64,000 nucleotides of DNA from assembly GCF_039831995.1 (NCBI RefSeq), contig NZ_JBDOIO010000003.1, positions 434,001 through 498,000 of the forward strand, given 5' to 3'. Position numbers and translations under genes: made by a program. This DNA comes from Paenibacillus pabuli (GTDB lineage: Bacteria; Bacillota; Bacilli; Paenibacillales; Paenibacillaceae). Each line of letters starts with the position of its first letter. Position 1 is the stretch's first letter. A model generated the notes under the pieces. The model was not told where the DNA came from. It did no database searches and worked only from the letters and a program-made list of their open reading frames with translations. This document shows, one piece after another, positions 39,088-48,762 of the stretch.

Positions 39088-39956
39088 ATATCGGAATCAT
39101 CGGGCTTGACAGCTCGCATGCCCTGGCATTTACCCGTTTTCTTCACGAAAGCCAGGATACTCTTTTTTCAGATGTGACCGTGACGGCCGCATATGCGGGC
39201 GGATCTCCGGATTTTCCGCTCAGCGTGAGCCGTGTTAACACTTTCACCGCCCGGATGACGCGAGAATACGGAGTGAGATTGATGCCCACGATGCAGCGAG
39301 TTGCAGAAAGCACCGATGTGATCCTAATCTTGAGTGCCGACGGAAGGACGCATCTGAATCAGTTCAAGGCAATCTGCCCTTACCGAAAACCCGTATTTAT
39401 CGATAAGCCCTTTGCTTTATCAACCGCAGACGCAAGTCATATCATCAAACTTGCTGAAGAAAATCAAACCCCGTTAATGAGTGCTTCGAGCTTACGTTAT
39501 GCAGAAGCCCTGCCTGAATGCACAAGAGGAGACATCTTGGGTGTGGACGTGTATGGCCCAATGCACGTCGAAACGACGCAGGGACATTATTTTTGGTACG
39601 GCATCCATGCGGCAGAATTGCTCTATCAAATCATGGGCCCCGGATGCAGGGAGGTGACCGCCTTTTCCACGGATTACGATGATCTCATTATCGGAACCTG
39701 GAAAGAGGGAAGAATGGGAACGATCCGCGGAATCCAACGTGGCGCAGAGTCTTTTGGAATTAGCCTGCACACCAGAAATGCCACCCGGCATGTCTCGCTT
39801 GAACCGAGTTATAAAGAACTTCTTAAGTCTGTCATGAACTTGTTCAAAAACGGCGTATGCACTGTGCATCCTTCTGAAACGCTGGAAGTCATTCGGTTTT
39901 TGGAGTGTGCAGAGCAAAGCCGGCTGCAAAGACGCACCGTCTTCATGGAAATGTGA
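39084..39956 (+). CDS. Gfo/Idh/MocA-family oxidoreductase, short form
   Basis: NAD(P)-dependent sugar oxidoreductase (290 aa; most members have 330-400). It overlaps the lyase gene by ATGA. The N-terminus IGIIGLDSSHALAF replaces the usual GxGxxG. The EKP motif appears as IDKPFALS, and the catalytic His is in YGIHAAELLY. The shorter length comes from the C-terminal substrate domain. It would oxidise or reduce a sugar hydroxyl as part of this pathway. Confidence 0.82.
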   Translation: MNIGIIGLDSSHALAFTRFLHESQDTLFSDVTVTAAYAGGSPDFPLSVSRVNTFTARMTREYGVRLMPTMQRVAESTDVILILSADGRTHLNQFKAICPYRKPVFIDKPFALSTADASHIIKLAEENQTPLMSASSLRYAEALPECTRGDILGVDVYGPMHVETTQGHYFWYGIHAAELLYQIMGPGCREVTAFSTDYDDLIIGTWKEGRMGTIRGIQRGAESFGISLHTRNATRHVSLEPSYKELLKSVMNLFKNGVCTVHPSETLEVIRFLECAEQSRLQRRTVFMEM

Positions 39957-40024
39957 TAAAGCCTTATAAGGGTGACCCCTTGCTCAAGTTAATCAGATCC
40001 ACCTATCTGAAGGAGGAATGTTTG

Positions 40025-41614
40025 ATGAAGCTGAAAAAGAGGATTTCCATGCTGCTTGCGATCACGCTGTTAACCTCAATCCTTGCCGCATGCAGCAGCG
40101 GTACGGACAAAGGCGGTTCTGCCGCCTTGCCGCCCCAGGAACACAGACAGTACGGTGATACAGGTGGCTTGACTCTGCCACTTGTAGATGAGCCAACTAC
40201 CATCACTTACATGCTTCCAAGCAACGCGAAGGATCTCGGTCCGAGCAAACTGGTCGTCCAGGAGCTTGAAAAACGGACCGGTATCAAAGTTAACTTTCAA
40301 ACCTATTCCCCACAAACCTACCAGGATAAATTAAAAGTCATTGTGGCATCCGGTAAGCTGCCGGACATTTTTACAGGGCTAAAACCGGCCGAACTCAAAA
40401 AAATCGGCAAACAAAACGGTGTAGTTGCCATTAATGAATACGCTGATCAGCTCCCTAACTTCAAAAAGTTGTATATGGAAGAAAATGACTGGGTCATCAA
40501 ATCCTTCGGCGATGAAGCCGGCAATGTATATACCTGGCCTATTTACAATCTGAATCGCAAGGTGAATCACGGATTTATGTACAGGAAGGATATCTTTGAT
40601 GAGCTTGGTATCAAGGAATGGACGAACACGGACGAGTTTTACGAAGCATTGAAAAAAGTAAAAGAAGCGTATCCCGATTCCTACCCGTACGCATCAAAAA
40701 GCTTGGCCAATATCTTCAGGGATTGGGCCTTCGGCTGGGGGCTCGGCAACACGGATCAGTACCCGGCCTATTACGATGAAAAAGATGGCACTTGGAAGTA
40801 CGCTGCAGTACAGCAAGAGCATAAGGACATGCTCAATTTTATGAAGAAGCTGTACAACGAAAAACTACTTGATCCAGAATTTTTGACGGATACGCAGGAT
40901 TCCTGGACGACCAAGATGACGACGGACCAATCGTTTGTCACGTTTGATTGGATTGGACGCCTTGATCTCTTTTACAACCAGATCCAAGAGCAAAATCCAG
41001 ACTATGACCTCAGGTATGCCAATCCCGTCGGACCGACCGGCAATATCAGAACACTGCCAGAAGTTTCGGATTTCAGCGTTGCCGTAGCCAAGAACAAAAA
41101 TACAGAAACCTCGCTCAAACTGCTCGACTATCTGACCAGCCCATCCGGAAGTGAATTGATGACCATCGGGGTGGAAGGGGTTAACTTCGAATGGGGCGAG
41201 GACGGATATCCGGTCTACCCGGAGCTGAAGGATCTTCCACTTGTGGATATTACCGTGCTTGAGGATCGTTATGCCATGTGGCTGGAAGGAGCGTACCTAA
41301 GACCGGACCATCGAAGCATTTACTATCGTTTCTCGGAAAAAGAGCAGGAGGCGCAGGATAAAATCGTGAACGAGGATCGTTTTGAACCGCTGGATCCCAT
41401 CCTTAATTTCACGGACGAAGAAACGTCCAAGATTGCCGAGCTGCAGACCTCGCTGCAAAAATCAGCTGAAGAATTTAACGCGAAATATATTCTTGACGCC
41501 GGATATGGAGATGCCGAGTGGGAGGATTTCAAAGCCCAAATCAGAAAAAGCGGTGTGGAGGAACTGATGACGATCTATAATGAAGCTCAAAAAAGATACG
41601 ATGAGTCCAAATAA
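40025..41614 (+). CDS. LplA-type extracellular solute-binding lipoprotein
   Basis: Binding protein (529 aa). The ATG at 40025 follows AAGGAGG; the frame extends to 39905 but that part overlaps the previous gene. The lipobox is LAAC near residue 22. A long SBP domain follows with KLPDIFTGL, FMYRKDIFDELG and the C-terminal helical end EELMTIYNEAQKRYDES. It is cotranscribed with the two following permeases and the catabolic enzymes, so its ligand is probably the substrate sensed by the GntR-SBP regulator. Confidence 0.9.
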   Translation: MKLKKRISMLLAITLLTSILAACSSGTDKGGSAALPPQEHRQYGDTGGLTLPLVDEPTTITYMLPSNAKDLGPSKLVVQELEKRTGIKVNFQTYSPQTYQDKLKVIVASGKLPDIFTGLKPAELKKIGKQNGVVAINEYADQLPNFKKLYMEENDWVIKSFGDEAGNVYTWPIYNLNRKVNHGFMYRKDIFDELGIKEWTNTDEFYEALKKVKEAYPDSYPYASKSLANIFRDWAFGWGLGNTDQYPAYYDEKDGTWKYAAVQQEHKDMLNFMKKLYNEKLLDPEFLTDTQDSWTTKMTTDQSFVTFDWIGRLDLFYNQIQEQNPDYDLRYANPVGPTGNIRTLPEVSDFSVAVAKNKNTETSLKLLDYLTSPSGSELMTIGVEGVNFEWGEDGYPVYPELKDLPLVDITVLEDRYAMWLEGAYLRPDHRSIYYRFSEKEQEAQDKIVNEDRFEPLDPILNFTDEETSKIAELQTSLQKSAEEFNAKYILDAGYGDAEWEDFKAQIRKSGVEELMTIYNEAQKRYDESK

Positions 41615-41702
41615 AAGGCCTTAAGCCTGTGAATCAACAGGAGGGGACGATGCAAGGAACGTTACTCTCCTTATGGGAAAAGGTATTGGAGGCGAAAATC
41701 TT

Positions 41703-42680
41703 ATGGCAGACATCGGCACGGAACATTCAGCAGCTTACCATAATGCAGTGCCAAAGAAGAGCTTCAGAAGCCGTCTTAGAAAAACGTGGAATCATATCAA
41801 GCGCGACAGGCAGCTGCTTCTGCTGTTTCTTCCTTGCATCCTATTTTACGTCATCTTTCGTTACGGGCCACTATATGGACTGATTATTGCCTTCAAAGAC
41901 TACAGCGTATTTACGGGAGTGCTCGGCAGCGAATGGGTGGGATTTAAGCATTTCATCACGTTTTTTACGAACCAAGACTTCTGGATCCTGTTCCGGAACA
42001 CGCTTCTCCTTGGGATGTATTCACTCATTTTCGGCTTTCCTTTTCCGATCATGCTTGCCCTTCTGCTGAACGAAGTCCGAAACAAATGGTTTAAAAAATC
42101 CGTTCAAACCTTCAGTTATTTGCCAGCATTTTTGTCCGTGGTCATTATCAGCAGCATGATTATCGATTTTCTCTCTCCAAACCATGGTATTTTGAATCAA
42201 ATGCTGGCTGCGTTCGGTTTTGAGAAAAAATACTTTCTTGTTGATCCGGGGTGGTTCCGTCCAATCTATGTCATTTCGGAAATATGGGCGAACGCAGGAT
42301 ACGAATCGATCATTTATCTGGCGGCGATTGCGGGAATCAGTCCTACGCTCTATGAAGCGGCCAAGGTGGACGGCGCCAGCCGTTTCCATATGATCCGCCA
42401 TATAACGCTTCCTGGATTGTTTCCCACGATGCTCATCATGTTTATATTGAAAACCGGCTCCATGATTCGCGTCGGTTATGAGAAAGTACTGCTGCTGTAC
42501 AATCCGATGACCTATGACGTTGCCGACGTATTTTCAACTTATGTTTACCGCAAAGGGCTGCTTGAATCGAATTATAGTTATGCAGCCGCTGTAGGACTAT
42601 TCGAAGCGCTCGTGGCAATGGTGATGCTGCTGTCCGCCAATGCGCTCAGCAAACGGCTGGGAGGAAACGGCTTATGGTAG
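41703..42680 (+). CDS. CUT1 ABC permease, LplB type
   Basis: Membrane subunit (325 aa). The ATG at 41703 is preferred because GGAGG lies ten bases upstream; an ATG at 41673 is in frame. TM1 is LLLLFLPCILFYVIFRYGPL, and the EAA loop is YEAAKVDGASRFHM near residue 220. It overlaps the next permease by seven bases. Confidence 0.92.
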   Translation: MADIGTEHSAAYHNAVPKKSFRSRLRKTWNHIKRDRQLLLLFLPCILFYVIFRYGPLYGLIIAFKDYSVFTGVLGSEWVGFKHFITFFTNQDFWILFRNTLLLGMYSLIFGFPFPIMLALLLNEVRNKWFKKSVQTFSYLPAFLSVVIISSMIIDFLSPNHGILNQMLAAFGFEKKYFLVDPGWFRPIYVISEIWANAGYESIIYLAAIAGISPTLYEAAKVDGASRFHMIRHITLPGLFPTMLIMFILKTGSMIRVGYEKVLLLYNPMTYDVADVFSTYVYRKGLLESNYSYAAAVGLFEALVAMVMLLSANALSKRLGGNGLW

Positions 42681-43537
42681 GAGAGCGCAAAATATCTGTT
42701 TTTAGTGTCATTAATACACTGATACTCTGTCTTGTTGCTGTAGCGACGCTCTATCCCATCGTGTACATCACTGCCGTTTCTTTAAGCGATACAGCAGCGG
42801 TCATTCAAGGTAAGGTATTTCTTTTTCCGAAAGGTCTAAACCTTGAGGCTTATATCGAGGTGCTTAAAAATGACACGATTCCAAGAGCCTACCTGAATTC
42901 TATTTTCTATACGGCATTCGGCACGTTGGTGAACTTACTCTTTACGGCTGTTGCCGCTTACCCCTTGTCCCAAAAAGGATTTTTCGGACGTAAGTTCTTT
43001 ATGATGACCATTGTTCTAACCATGTTCCTGAATCCCGGCATTATTCCCACTTATGTGGTCGTGCAGCAGCTGGGGTTAACAGATTCGGTTTGGGCTCTTG
43101 TGCTTCCCAATGCCATTTGGACAATGGAGCTGATCATTTTGAAAAGCTTTTACGAAAACATGTCTTCCCAGATCCGCGAAGCAGCCTTGATCGACGGTGC
43201 TTCCGAATACCGAATTCTGTTCAACATTGTCATTCCCTTATCCAAACCTGCGCTTGCTTCCATCGGACTTTTTTATTTCATGGGGCATTGGAACAGCTTT
43301 TTTCTCCCGTTGATTTACTTGAACGATCCGGACAAATATCCTTTGCAGGTCGTGCTGCGGGATATGCTGATCTACAGCGCAGAAAACGACGCGGGACTCG
43401 TGGATCGATCGGCGCTGGCCCCTCAGTCCATCAAAAACGCAACTATCGTGCTTTCCATGATTCCGGTTCTGCTCATCTATCCGTTTGCTCAGAAGTATTT
43501 CGCCAAAGGGGTGATGCTCGGTTCGGAGAAAGGCTAA
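42674..43537 (+). CDS. CUT1 ABC permease, YtcP type
   Basis: Second membrane subunit (287 aa). Six TM helices are apparent, with FLNPGIIPTYVVV, the EAA loop REAALIDGASEYRI near 170 and the terminal KYFAKGVMLGSEKG. Overlap with the partner suggests tight stoichiometric coupling. Confidence 0.92.
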   Translation: MVGERKISVFSVINTLILCLVAVATLYPIVYITAVSLSDTAAVIQGKVFLFPKGLNLEAYIEVLKNDTIPRAYLNSIFYTAFGTLVNLLFTAVAAYPLSQKGFFGRKFFMMTIVLTMFLNPGIIPTYVVVQQLGLTDSVWALVLPNAIWTMELIILKSFYENMSSQIREAALIDGASEYRILFNIVIPLSKPALASIGLFYFMGHWNSFFLPLIYLNDPDKYPLQVVLRDMLIYSAENDAGLVDRSALAPQSIKNATIVLSMIPVLLIYPFAQKYFAKGVMLGSEKG

Positions 43538-43563
43538 ATAGACATAAGGAGGAGCCATATCGA

Positions 43564-44571
43564 ATGAAAATCGTTGCCGCGAAGGAAGGAAAAGTCACGA
43601 TACTACAATCGGATATCCCCGAACTGAACAAACGACATGTCCAAGTGAGAACCGAATATTCGGGGATTAGTCCAGGTACGGAGATGAGTGCGATTAAGAG
43701 ATCAGGCTTATCTCCCGTATTCCTTGGCTATAGTGCTGTTGGGATTGTGGAGAAAACAGGAAGTGAAGTCAGCGATATTCTTCCGGGAGACCGAGTGGCT
43801 TGTTACGGTGTGCCCTACGTAAGACATGCAGAAGTGATTTCGGTACCGACTAATCTGATAACCAAAGTGCCTCATCATGTCAAACCTGAGGAGGCCGCAT
43901 TTACAGGGCTCGGAGCGATTGCCATACATGCGCTGCGCACAGCCGACGTGAGGTTCGGCGACAAAGTGCTTGTTGTTGGACTGGGAATTCTCGGTAATCT
44001 GGTGGCCCAGATTGCTGCTGCTGGTGCATGCCACACTGCTGCATTCGATCTGAGCGAAGCGCGGGTTCAGCTGCTTCGGAACCAGATGGGAATTCAAGCG
44101 AGCTTTTCGAGTGAAGAGGAAGTGGAACGTTTTGTGATGAACGAAACGGGGGGATTCGGATTTGATTCCATCCTTTTATGTGCTGGCGGGCCCGGAGAAA
44201 CGCTGATTAACAAGGCGCTTGAGTGGCTCCGTGACCGGGGAAAAGTCGTGATCGTCGGTGATTTGTCCATGGAGTTTTCAAGAGATTTAATGTTTCGCAA
44301 AGAAGCCCAGGTCCTTATCTCGAGAGCGGGCGGGCCGGGAAGGTACGACATGCAGTACGAGAAAGACAATCAGGATTATCCCATCGGTTTCGTGCGGTGG
44401 ACGGAAGGAAGAAATATGGACGAGTACGTCAGGTTGCTTGCGGATAAGCGAATTACGGTAAGTCCCGCCATCACGCATATGTATGCGTTGGAAGAAGCAT
44501 TTGAAGCCTACGGAAATTACCAATCCGATTCGGCTCAAGGGACCCTAGCCACGTTAATCAAGTATTTTTAA
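43564..44571 (+). CDS. Medium-chain dehydrogenase without recognisable zinc ligands
   Basis: MDR-superfamily oxidoreductase (335 aa from the ATG at 43564 with SD AAGGAGG). The GroES-like N-terminal domain has YSGISPGTEM, where zinc alcohol dehydrogenases carry Cys and GTD. FLGYSAVG stands in place of GHE, and the four-Cys structural zinc lobe is absent. The Rossmann domain is clear (VLVVGLGILGNLVAQIA). It resembles the BchC-like/zinc-binding dehydrogenase subgroup but seems to lack the metal. It is a probable pathway dehydrogenase on the imported sugar; the reaction is unknown. Confidence 0.82.
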   Translation: MKIVAAKEGKVTILQSDIPELNKRHVQVRTEYSGISPGTEMSAIKRSGLSPVFLGYSAVGIVEKTGSEVSDILPGDRVACYGVPYVRHAEVISVPTNLITKVPHHVKPEEAAFTGLGAIAIHALRTADVRFGDKVLVVGLGILGNLVAQIAAAGACHTAAFDLSEARVQLLRNQMGIQASFSSEEEVERFVMNETGGFGFDSILLCAGGPGETLINKALEWLRDRGKVVIVGDLSMEFSRDLMFRKEAQVLISRAGGPGRYDMQYEKDNQDYPIGFVRWTEGRNMDEYVRLLADKRITVSPAITHMYALEEAFEAYGNYQSDSAQGTLATLIKYF

Positions 44572-44596
44572 TGACATGAAGAAGGGGAGATAAGTG

Positions 44597-47500
44597 ATGA
44601 AAAGGCCTATTTTCAACCTGATCACCATGTTCATGAGTTGTTTACTTGTATTTGCGATGTTTCCCGTCAAGCCTGCTCCTGCCCAAGCGGAGGAATCCAA
44701 ACTTGCTCAAAAAAACTTCAGCGAACCTGAAGAATTACTTATTCCCAACAACTACACGGTAGCTGTCTTTAACGGAACCGTAGGTTACGAGGATGGAAAA
44801 CCGGTGATGTATGCCACAAGCAAAGGAAAGCCGGGCTTCCTTAATGTGATTGACCTCGAAGAGTACAAACTGCTTCGGACCGTTTCTCTTGCGCCATCCG
44901 AAAGCTCCTGGGCTCATACGGTTGCGCCGAACGGTACGCTTTATGTGGCGGCCGAAGGATCGGGTGCTCGGTTATGGGAGTATTCTCCAGTCACCCATGA
45001 GGCCGTTCAAGTGGCCCAATTTGAGGGGCAGTCTGTCTCCAACAGCATCACGACAGATGAACAGGGGAGAGTGTACGTCGGAACTTATCCTGGCGGCAAG
45101 GTTTGGCAGTATGACCCAGCCACCAAGCAAGTGAGGGATTACGGCCGCGTTATTGGCGCGCTTGACCAGGAGTATGTGCGCTCCATTGCTTACCAGGGGG
45201 GATATATTTATGCCGGTACGGCCCACGAACAGATCGTGCGTGTGGATCTGGCTACAGGTGAAAAAACGGATATCGCCGCTTCGCTTACCGTCAAAAACGA
45301 TACGGTATACGATCTGAGCACGATTGATAATCGTTATTTATTCGCCCGTTATACGGATGGAAGCGGTATACCGGGTGAGGGTTACATCTACGATACCACA
45401 ACAGGATCATGGCTTGATGTGGAGCTCCAGCAGGTAACCGGCCTTCATGCGACCGACTCAGTCGATGGAAAGCTGTACTACATGTCAGAGAAAAAACTGA
45501 AAACCTTTGACCTGGCAACGCATCAGGTAGAGGAAACCGGCATGACCTATGAGAGCGGATTCAGAGGCGCGGATTGGGTAGAGTTTCAGAACAATCCAGA
45601 ACTGCCAGGAAAAACACTTGTTACGGTCCGATATGATGGCGGGGTAGCCATGCTGAATATCGATACCCAAAAAGTAATTGTAAAACCGCCGATCATCCCG
45701 GGATTGCCGGGTGTTGTCAACCGGCTTCAAAGCGTATCGAATACACAGCTGATAACAACGGGTTCCCAAGCAAGGTCTTCGTTGGTTGACTTAGAGACCA
45801 TGACGGCAAAACCTTTCAGCATAGGTCAGGCGGACAGTGTGTATCCAATTGGAAACAAAGTCTATATGGGAGTCTACCCGGAAGGTGGCTTGTACGTTTA
45901 TGATCTGAATCAAGAACCGGGAAGCACGAATCCGCAGCGTCTCGCTGTACTCGGGAACGATCAGGAACGGCTTGTGCATATGTCTGAAGGGGACGGTAAA
46001 CTGTTTATTTCGACCATCTCTGGATACGGTACGTTGGGAGGATCGCTTACGGTCCATGATACAGCGACAGGGGAAACCAAAGTCCATCGTAACGTAGTCC
46101 AAAATCAGAGTGTGCTTAGTACCGCTTATGTGGACGGAAAGATTTTTGGATCAACGACCATCAGGGGAGGACTGGGCTCCACGCCAAGCGAACAGGAGGC
46201 CAAAATTTTTGTATGGGATGTTCAGAATGAGCAGAAAATTACGGAGTTTACCCTGGATATTCCCGAACTTATCGATCCCATTTTCATTGGAGACCTGTCT
46301 CTCGGACCGGATGGCCTGATCTGGGGAGCATCCTATGAATATATTTTTGCGATCGATCCGGACACGTACAAACTTGTAAAATATAAAAAAATCTATCCAA
46401 AGCTTTATTACACCCAGTGGCACCATCATCCGATGCGGTGGTCGGAAGACGGACTTTTGTATGTGCTGTTTAACAACAAGCTGACGGTGATTGATCCGGA
46501 AACGCTGGATTTCAGAACATTAACGGATGCATCGAGATTTGATCTTGGAATGGATGGCAATCTTTATTTCACCGATCTCGCAACGAATACGATTCTCTAT
46601 AGAATCAATATCGATGGAGAGATTGTACCTGAAACGCCGGAACTGCCTTTGCCGGTAAACAATGCCGGGGTGGAGCAGCCGGAAGGAAGCGGAAAGCTGC
46701 CGGGCTGGACTTCGATGTTTGCGACCAGCGGGGATGTTTATTTTGGGCGAAGCGGCGACAAGAGCTATGCGGGTGACTACAGCCTGAAAACAACGGATCT
46801 GATCCGTACCGCCTCTGTCGCGGTGCAAAGCGATCCAATCGCATTATCGCCTGGGGGAGAGTATACCGCAAGCGCTCAAATCTATATTGAATCAGGCCAG
46901 CCCGGGTTCATGTTCAGATTTTATAATGCGGAAGGGCAGAGTTTGTCCACTTTGGAAACGCATCTGGATGAATCGCGACTTCACCAATGGCAAAACGTAA
47001 CCCTCCGCGGTACGGCACCGGAAGGAACGGCTTATGCCAGACTGATCGCAGTAACCAGCCGCTATAATATCTCAACAGCTTACTATGACGATTTTTCCGT
47101 AACAGTTAAGGATAATACGGTCCCTTTGACTGAAGTTACCTTTAATCCACAGGCAAATGAGCAGGGCTGGCATCATGAAGATGTTTCCATAACGTTGAGC
47201 TCGGAAGGAGCGGCCTCCCTCTTCTACGAAACTACGGGGGCTGAGAGAATTGATCAGCGTGAGACCGTAGGGGGTACCACTGCGTTTACAGTAAGCGCAG
47301 AAGGCGTAACGTCAGTAACTTATGGGGCAAAATCGGCATATGGCGTGTCCGGGGCACCTACTACTACCGAAGTCAAGATAGACAAAACGGCCCCCGTAAT
47401 TCAATTTTCAGGAAAAGCCGTCTATGAAGTGCATGATGTGATTCGGATCGAATGTTCCGCTCTAGATGCATTATCAGGTGTAGCCAAAAGTGATTGCGAT

Positions 47501-47851
47501 GCTGTGCTTGCAGATCGCCCCGCCTATTTGACGGGTATTGGGGTGCATGTGGTTAATGCATCTGTGAATGATATAGCTGGGAACGCAGAACAGTCCTCCT
47601 TTTCTTATGAAGTGATCCTTACCTATGAAGGCATTGCAGGACTTATTGACAAGTTCCTATCTAATGATCAAGAGCTGGCTGAGAGATTGAAGGAACAATT
47701 GATCAAAGTACAAAGAGCCGATGAATCGGGTAATGAGGGAGGGAAAAAGGGCGCAATAAACGGATTTATCCATCAAGTGCAAGCCAAGAGTGGTAAGGGA
47801 TTAGCTCAAGAACATGCTGAGCTGTTGGTACAGTTTGGGTCTCAAATTTAA
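44597..47851 (+). CDS. Secreted beta-propeller protein with CBM-like and FIMAH domains
   Basis: Large exported protein (1084 aa, ATG 44597 with SD AAGGGGAG). The signal peptide ends near PAQAEES (about residue 34). Residues about 50-670 are repeated blades with motifs such as YVAAEGSGARLWEYSP and VYVGTYPGGKVWQYDP, a PQQ/NHL-like propeller. About 690-840 is a CBM4/9-like jelly roll (SYAGDYSLKTTD ... YYDDFSVTV). About 850-1000 is Ig-like (DKTAPVIQFSG), and the C-terminus is a FIMAH-type helical module. No catalytic motif is recognised. It may bind or lyse the polysaccharide from which the imported sugar derives. Last gene of the operon. Confidence 0.82.
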   Translation: MKRPIFNLITMFMSCLLVFAMFPVKPAPAQAEESKLAQKNFSEPEELLIPNNYTVAVFNGTVGYEDGKPVMYATSKGKPGFLNVIDLEEYKLLRTVSLAPSESSWAHTVAPNGTLYVAAEGSGARLWEYSPVTHEAVQVAQFEGQSVSNSITTDEQGRVYVGTYPGGKVWQYDPATKQVRDYGRVIGALDQEYVRSIAYQGGYIYAGTAHEQIVRVDLATGEKTDIAASLTVKNDTVYDLSTIDNRYLFARYTDGSGIPGEGYIYDTTTGSWLDVELQQVTGLHATDSVDGKLYYMSEKKLKTFDLATHQVEETGMTYESGFRGADWVEFQNNPELPGKTLVTVRYDGGVAMLNIDTQKVIVKPPIIPGLPGVVNRLQSVSNTQLITTGSQARSSLVDLETMTAKPFSIGQADSVYPIGNKVYMGVYPEGGLYVYDLNQEPGSTNPQRLAVLGNDQERLVHMSEGDGKLFISTISGYGTLGGSLTVHDTATGETKVHRNVVQNQSVLSTAYVDGKIFGSTTIRGGLGSTPSEQEAKIFVWDVQNEQKITEFTLDIPELIDPIFIGDLSLGPDGLIWGASYEYIFAIDPDTYKLVKYKKIYPKLYYTQWHHHPMRWSEDGLLYVLFNNKLTVIDPETLDFRTLTDASRFDLGMDGNLYFTDLATNTILYRINIDGEIVPETPELPLPVNNAGVEQPEGSGKLPGWTSMFATSGDVYFGRSGDKSYAGDYSLKTTDLIRTASVAVQSDPIALSPGGEYTASAQIYIESGQPGFMFRFYNAEGQSLSTLETHLDESRLHQWQNVTLRGTAPEGTAYARLIAVTSRYNISTAYYDDFSVTVKDNTVPLTEVTFNPQANEQGWHHEDVSITLSSEGAASLFYETTGAERIDQRETVGGTTAFTVSAEGVTSVTYGAKSAYGVSGAPTTTEVKIDKTAPVIQFSGKAVYEVHDVIRIECSALDALSGVAKSDCDAVLADRPAYLTGIGVHVVNASVNDIAGNAEQSSFSYEVILTYEGIAGLIDKFLSNDQELAERLKEQLIKVQRADESGNEGGKKGAINGFIHQVQAKSGKGLAQEHAELLVQFGSQI

Positions 47852-48170
47852 CTTTATTTGAAAGAAAAGCCCTTCCACGTCTGGATTGGACCAAGTTTTA
47901 ATGCGTGATGCGATCAAAATAGGTTTGAAGCAGAGGAAAGTGAATCTGTTAACTAAAAAAGACGTTGTCATAGCGTATGACAACGTCTTTTTTTCGGTCC
48001 CAAACATGGTTCTCCTAGTCGACTTCTAGACATGCTATACTTCCATCTTTGTCACCACTCCCAAGCCCGGAATACAATTGATCTGCTTAATTAAGCTAAC
48101 GGGCAGATTAGTGCAACATTTTGTATGTAGAAATAGTCAATAAGATGTACGAAATAAGTCTGATAAGTAG
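47852..48170 (+). other. Intergenic region with terminator
   Basis: Holds the terminator at 47957-47994 and, at 48110-48124, the upstream edge of the segment shared with 16962-16976. No gene is supported. Confidence 0.5.
47957..47994 (+). terminator. Perfect intrinsic terminator of the pathway operon
   Basis: AAAAGACGTTGTCATA pairs without mismatch with TATGACAACGTCTTTT around GCG, followed by a T-run. Confidence 0.92.
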
Positions 48171-48752
48171 GTGGAGAAATTGAAACATCGTTTTCTCACG
48201 TTAATATATCTTTTCACTACCATAATCTTTTTTTCATATGGACAAGATGCTAAAGCTCTATCCTGTGCTGAGAAGGGAAGCCTCCAAGAAGGGTTAGAGA
48301 GATATAGTGGAGCTGTTTACGGTGAAGTAATGCAAATTAAAGTTGACTTGAAGCAAGAAGGGATAATGGGAACCAAAGAAAAAGTTAGATACATATTAGT
48401 GGAAGTTGAACGAAGTTGGAAAACTGAAGTTGATTCTCAAATCATTGTCGCAACTGACTACATTTGGGGCTTTGATTTCAAGGAAGGCAACAAATACTTC
48501 ATATACATTAGTGAAATGGATGGCGAATTAAGCAGTAGTCCGTGCAGTACGACAATCGAAATGAATAATCTTAACCAAGCAACTGAACTATTTGGTGAAG
48601 GGTTCGGGCCAAAACAACAAGTGAATTTAGAACACAAGATGTGGTTTATGTTTGAGCAGGATATTGATTTGTATATCGTATTTGCAATAATTCTTGCGGT
48701 GATTTCCGTCTTATTCATGAGAACTCGAAAGAAAAGGGATAAGTATCATTGA
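48171..48752 (+). CDS. NTR/TIMP-like extracellular domain protein with C-terminal TM anchor
   Basis: Predicted exported membrane protein (193 aa). GTG at 48171 or TTG at 48180 may be the start. A signal peptide (FLTLIYLFTTIIFFSYG) ends near KALS|C. The mature part begins with Cys and contains SGAVYGEVMQIKV, VRYILVEVERSWKT, IIVATD, KYFIYIS and a second Cys in SSSPCSTTIE. This is the netrin-like/TIMP-like OB-fold pattern found in many bacterial surface proteins. A TM helix (LYIVFAIILAVISVLFM) and basic tail end it. The function is unknown. A decayed copy lies at 16962-17445. Confidence 0.8.
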   Translation: MEKLKHRFLTLIYLFTTIIFFSYGQDAKALSCAEKGSLQEGLERYSGAVYGEVMQIKVDLKQEGIMGTKEKVRYILVEVERSWKTEVDSQIIVATDYIWGFDFKEGNKYFIYISEMDGELSSSPCSTTIEMNNLNQATELFGEGFGPKQQVNLEHKMWFMFEQDIDLYIVFAIILAVISVLFMRTRKKRDKYH

Positions 48753-48762
48753 GCTAAGTAAC

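Noticed and set aside
43090..43563. Upstream extension of the MDR dehydrogenase frame
   Set aside because: The extension overlaps the permease gene in another frame and encodes low-quality sequence; the ATG at 43564 with AAGGAGG is the evident start.
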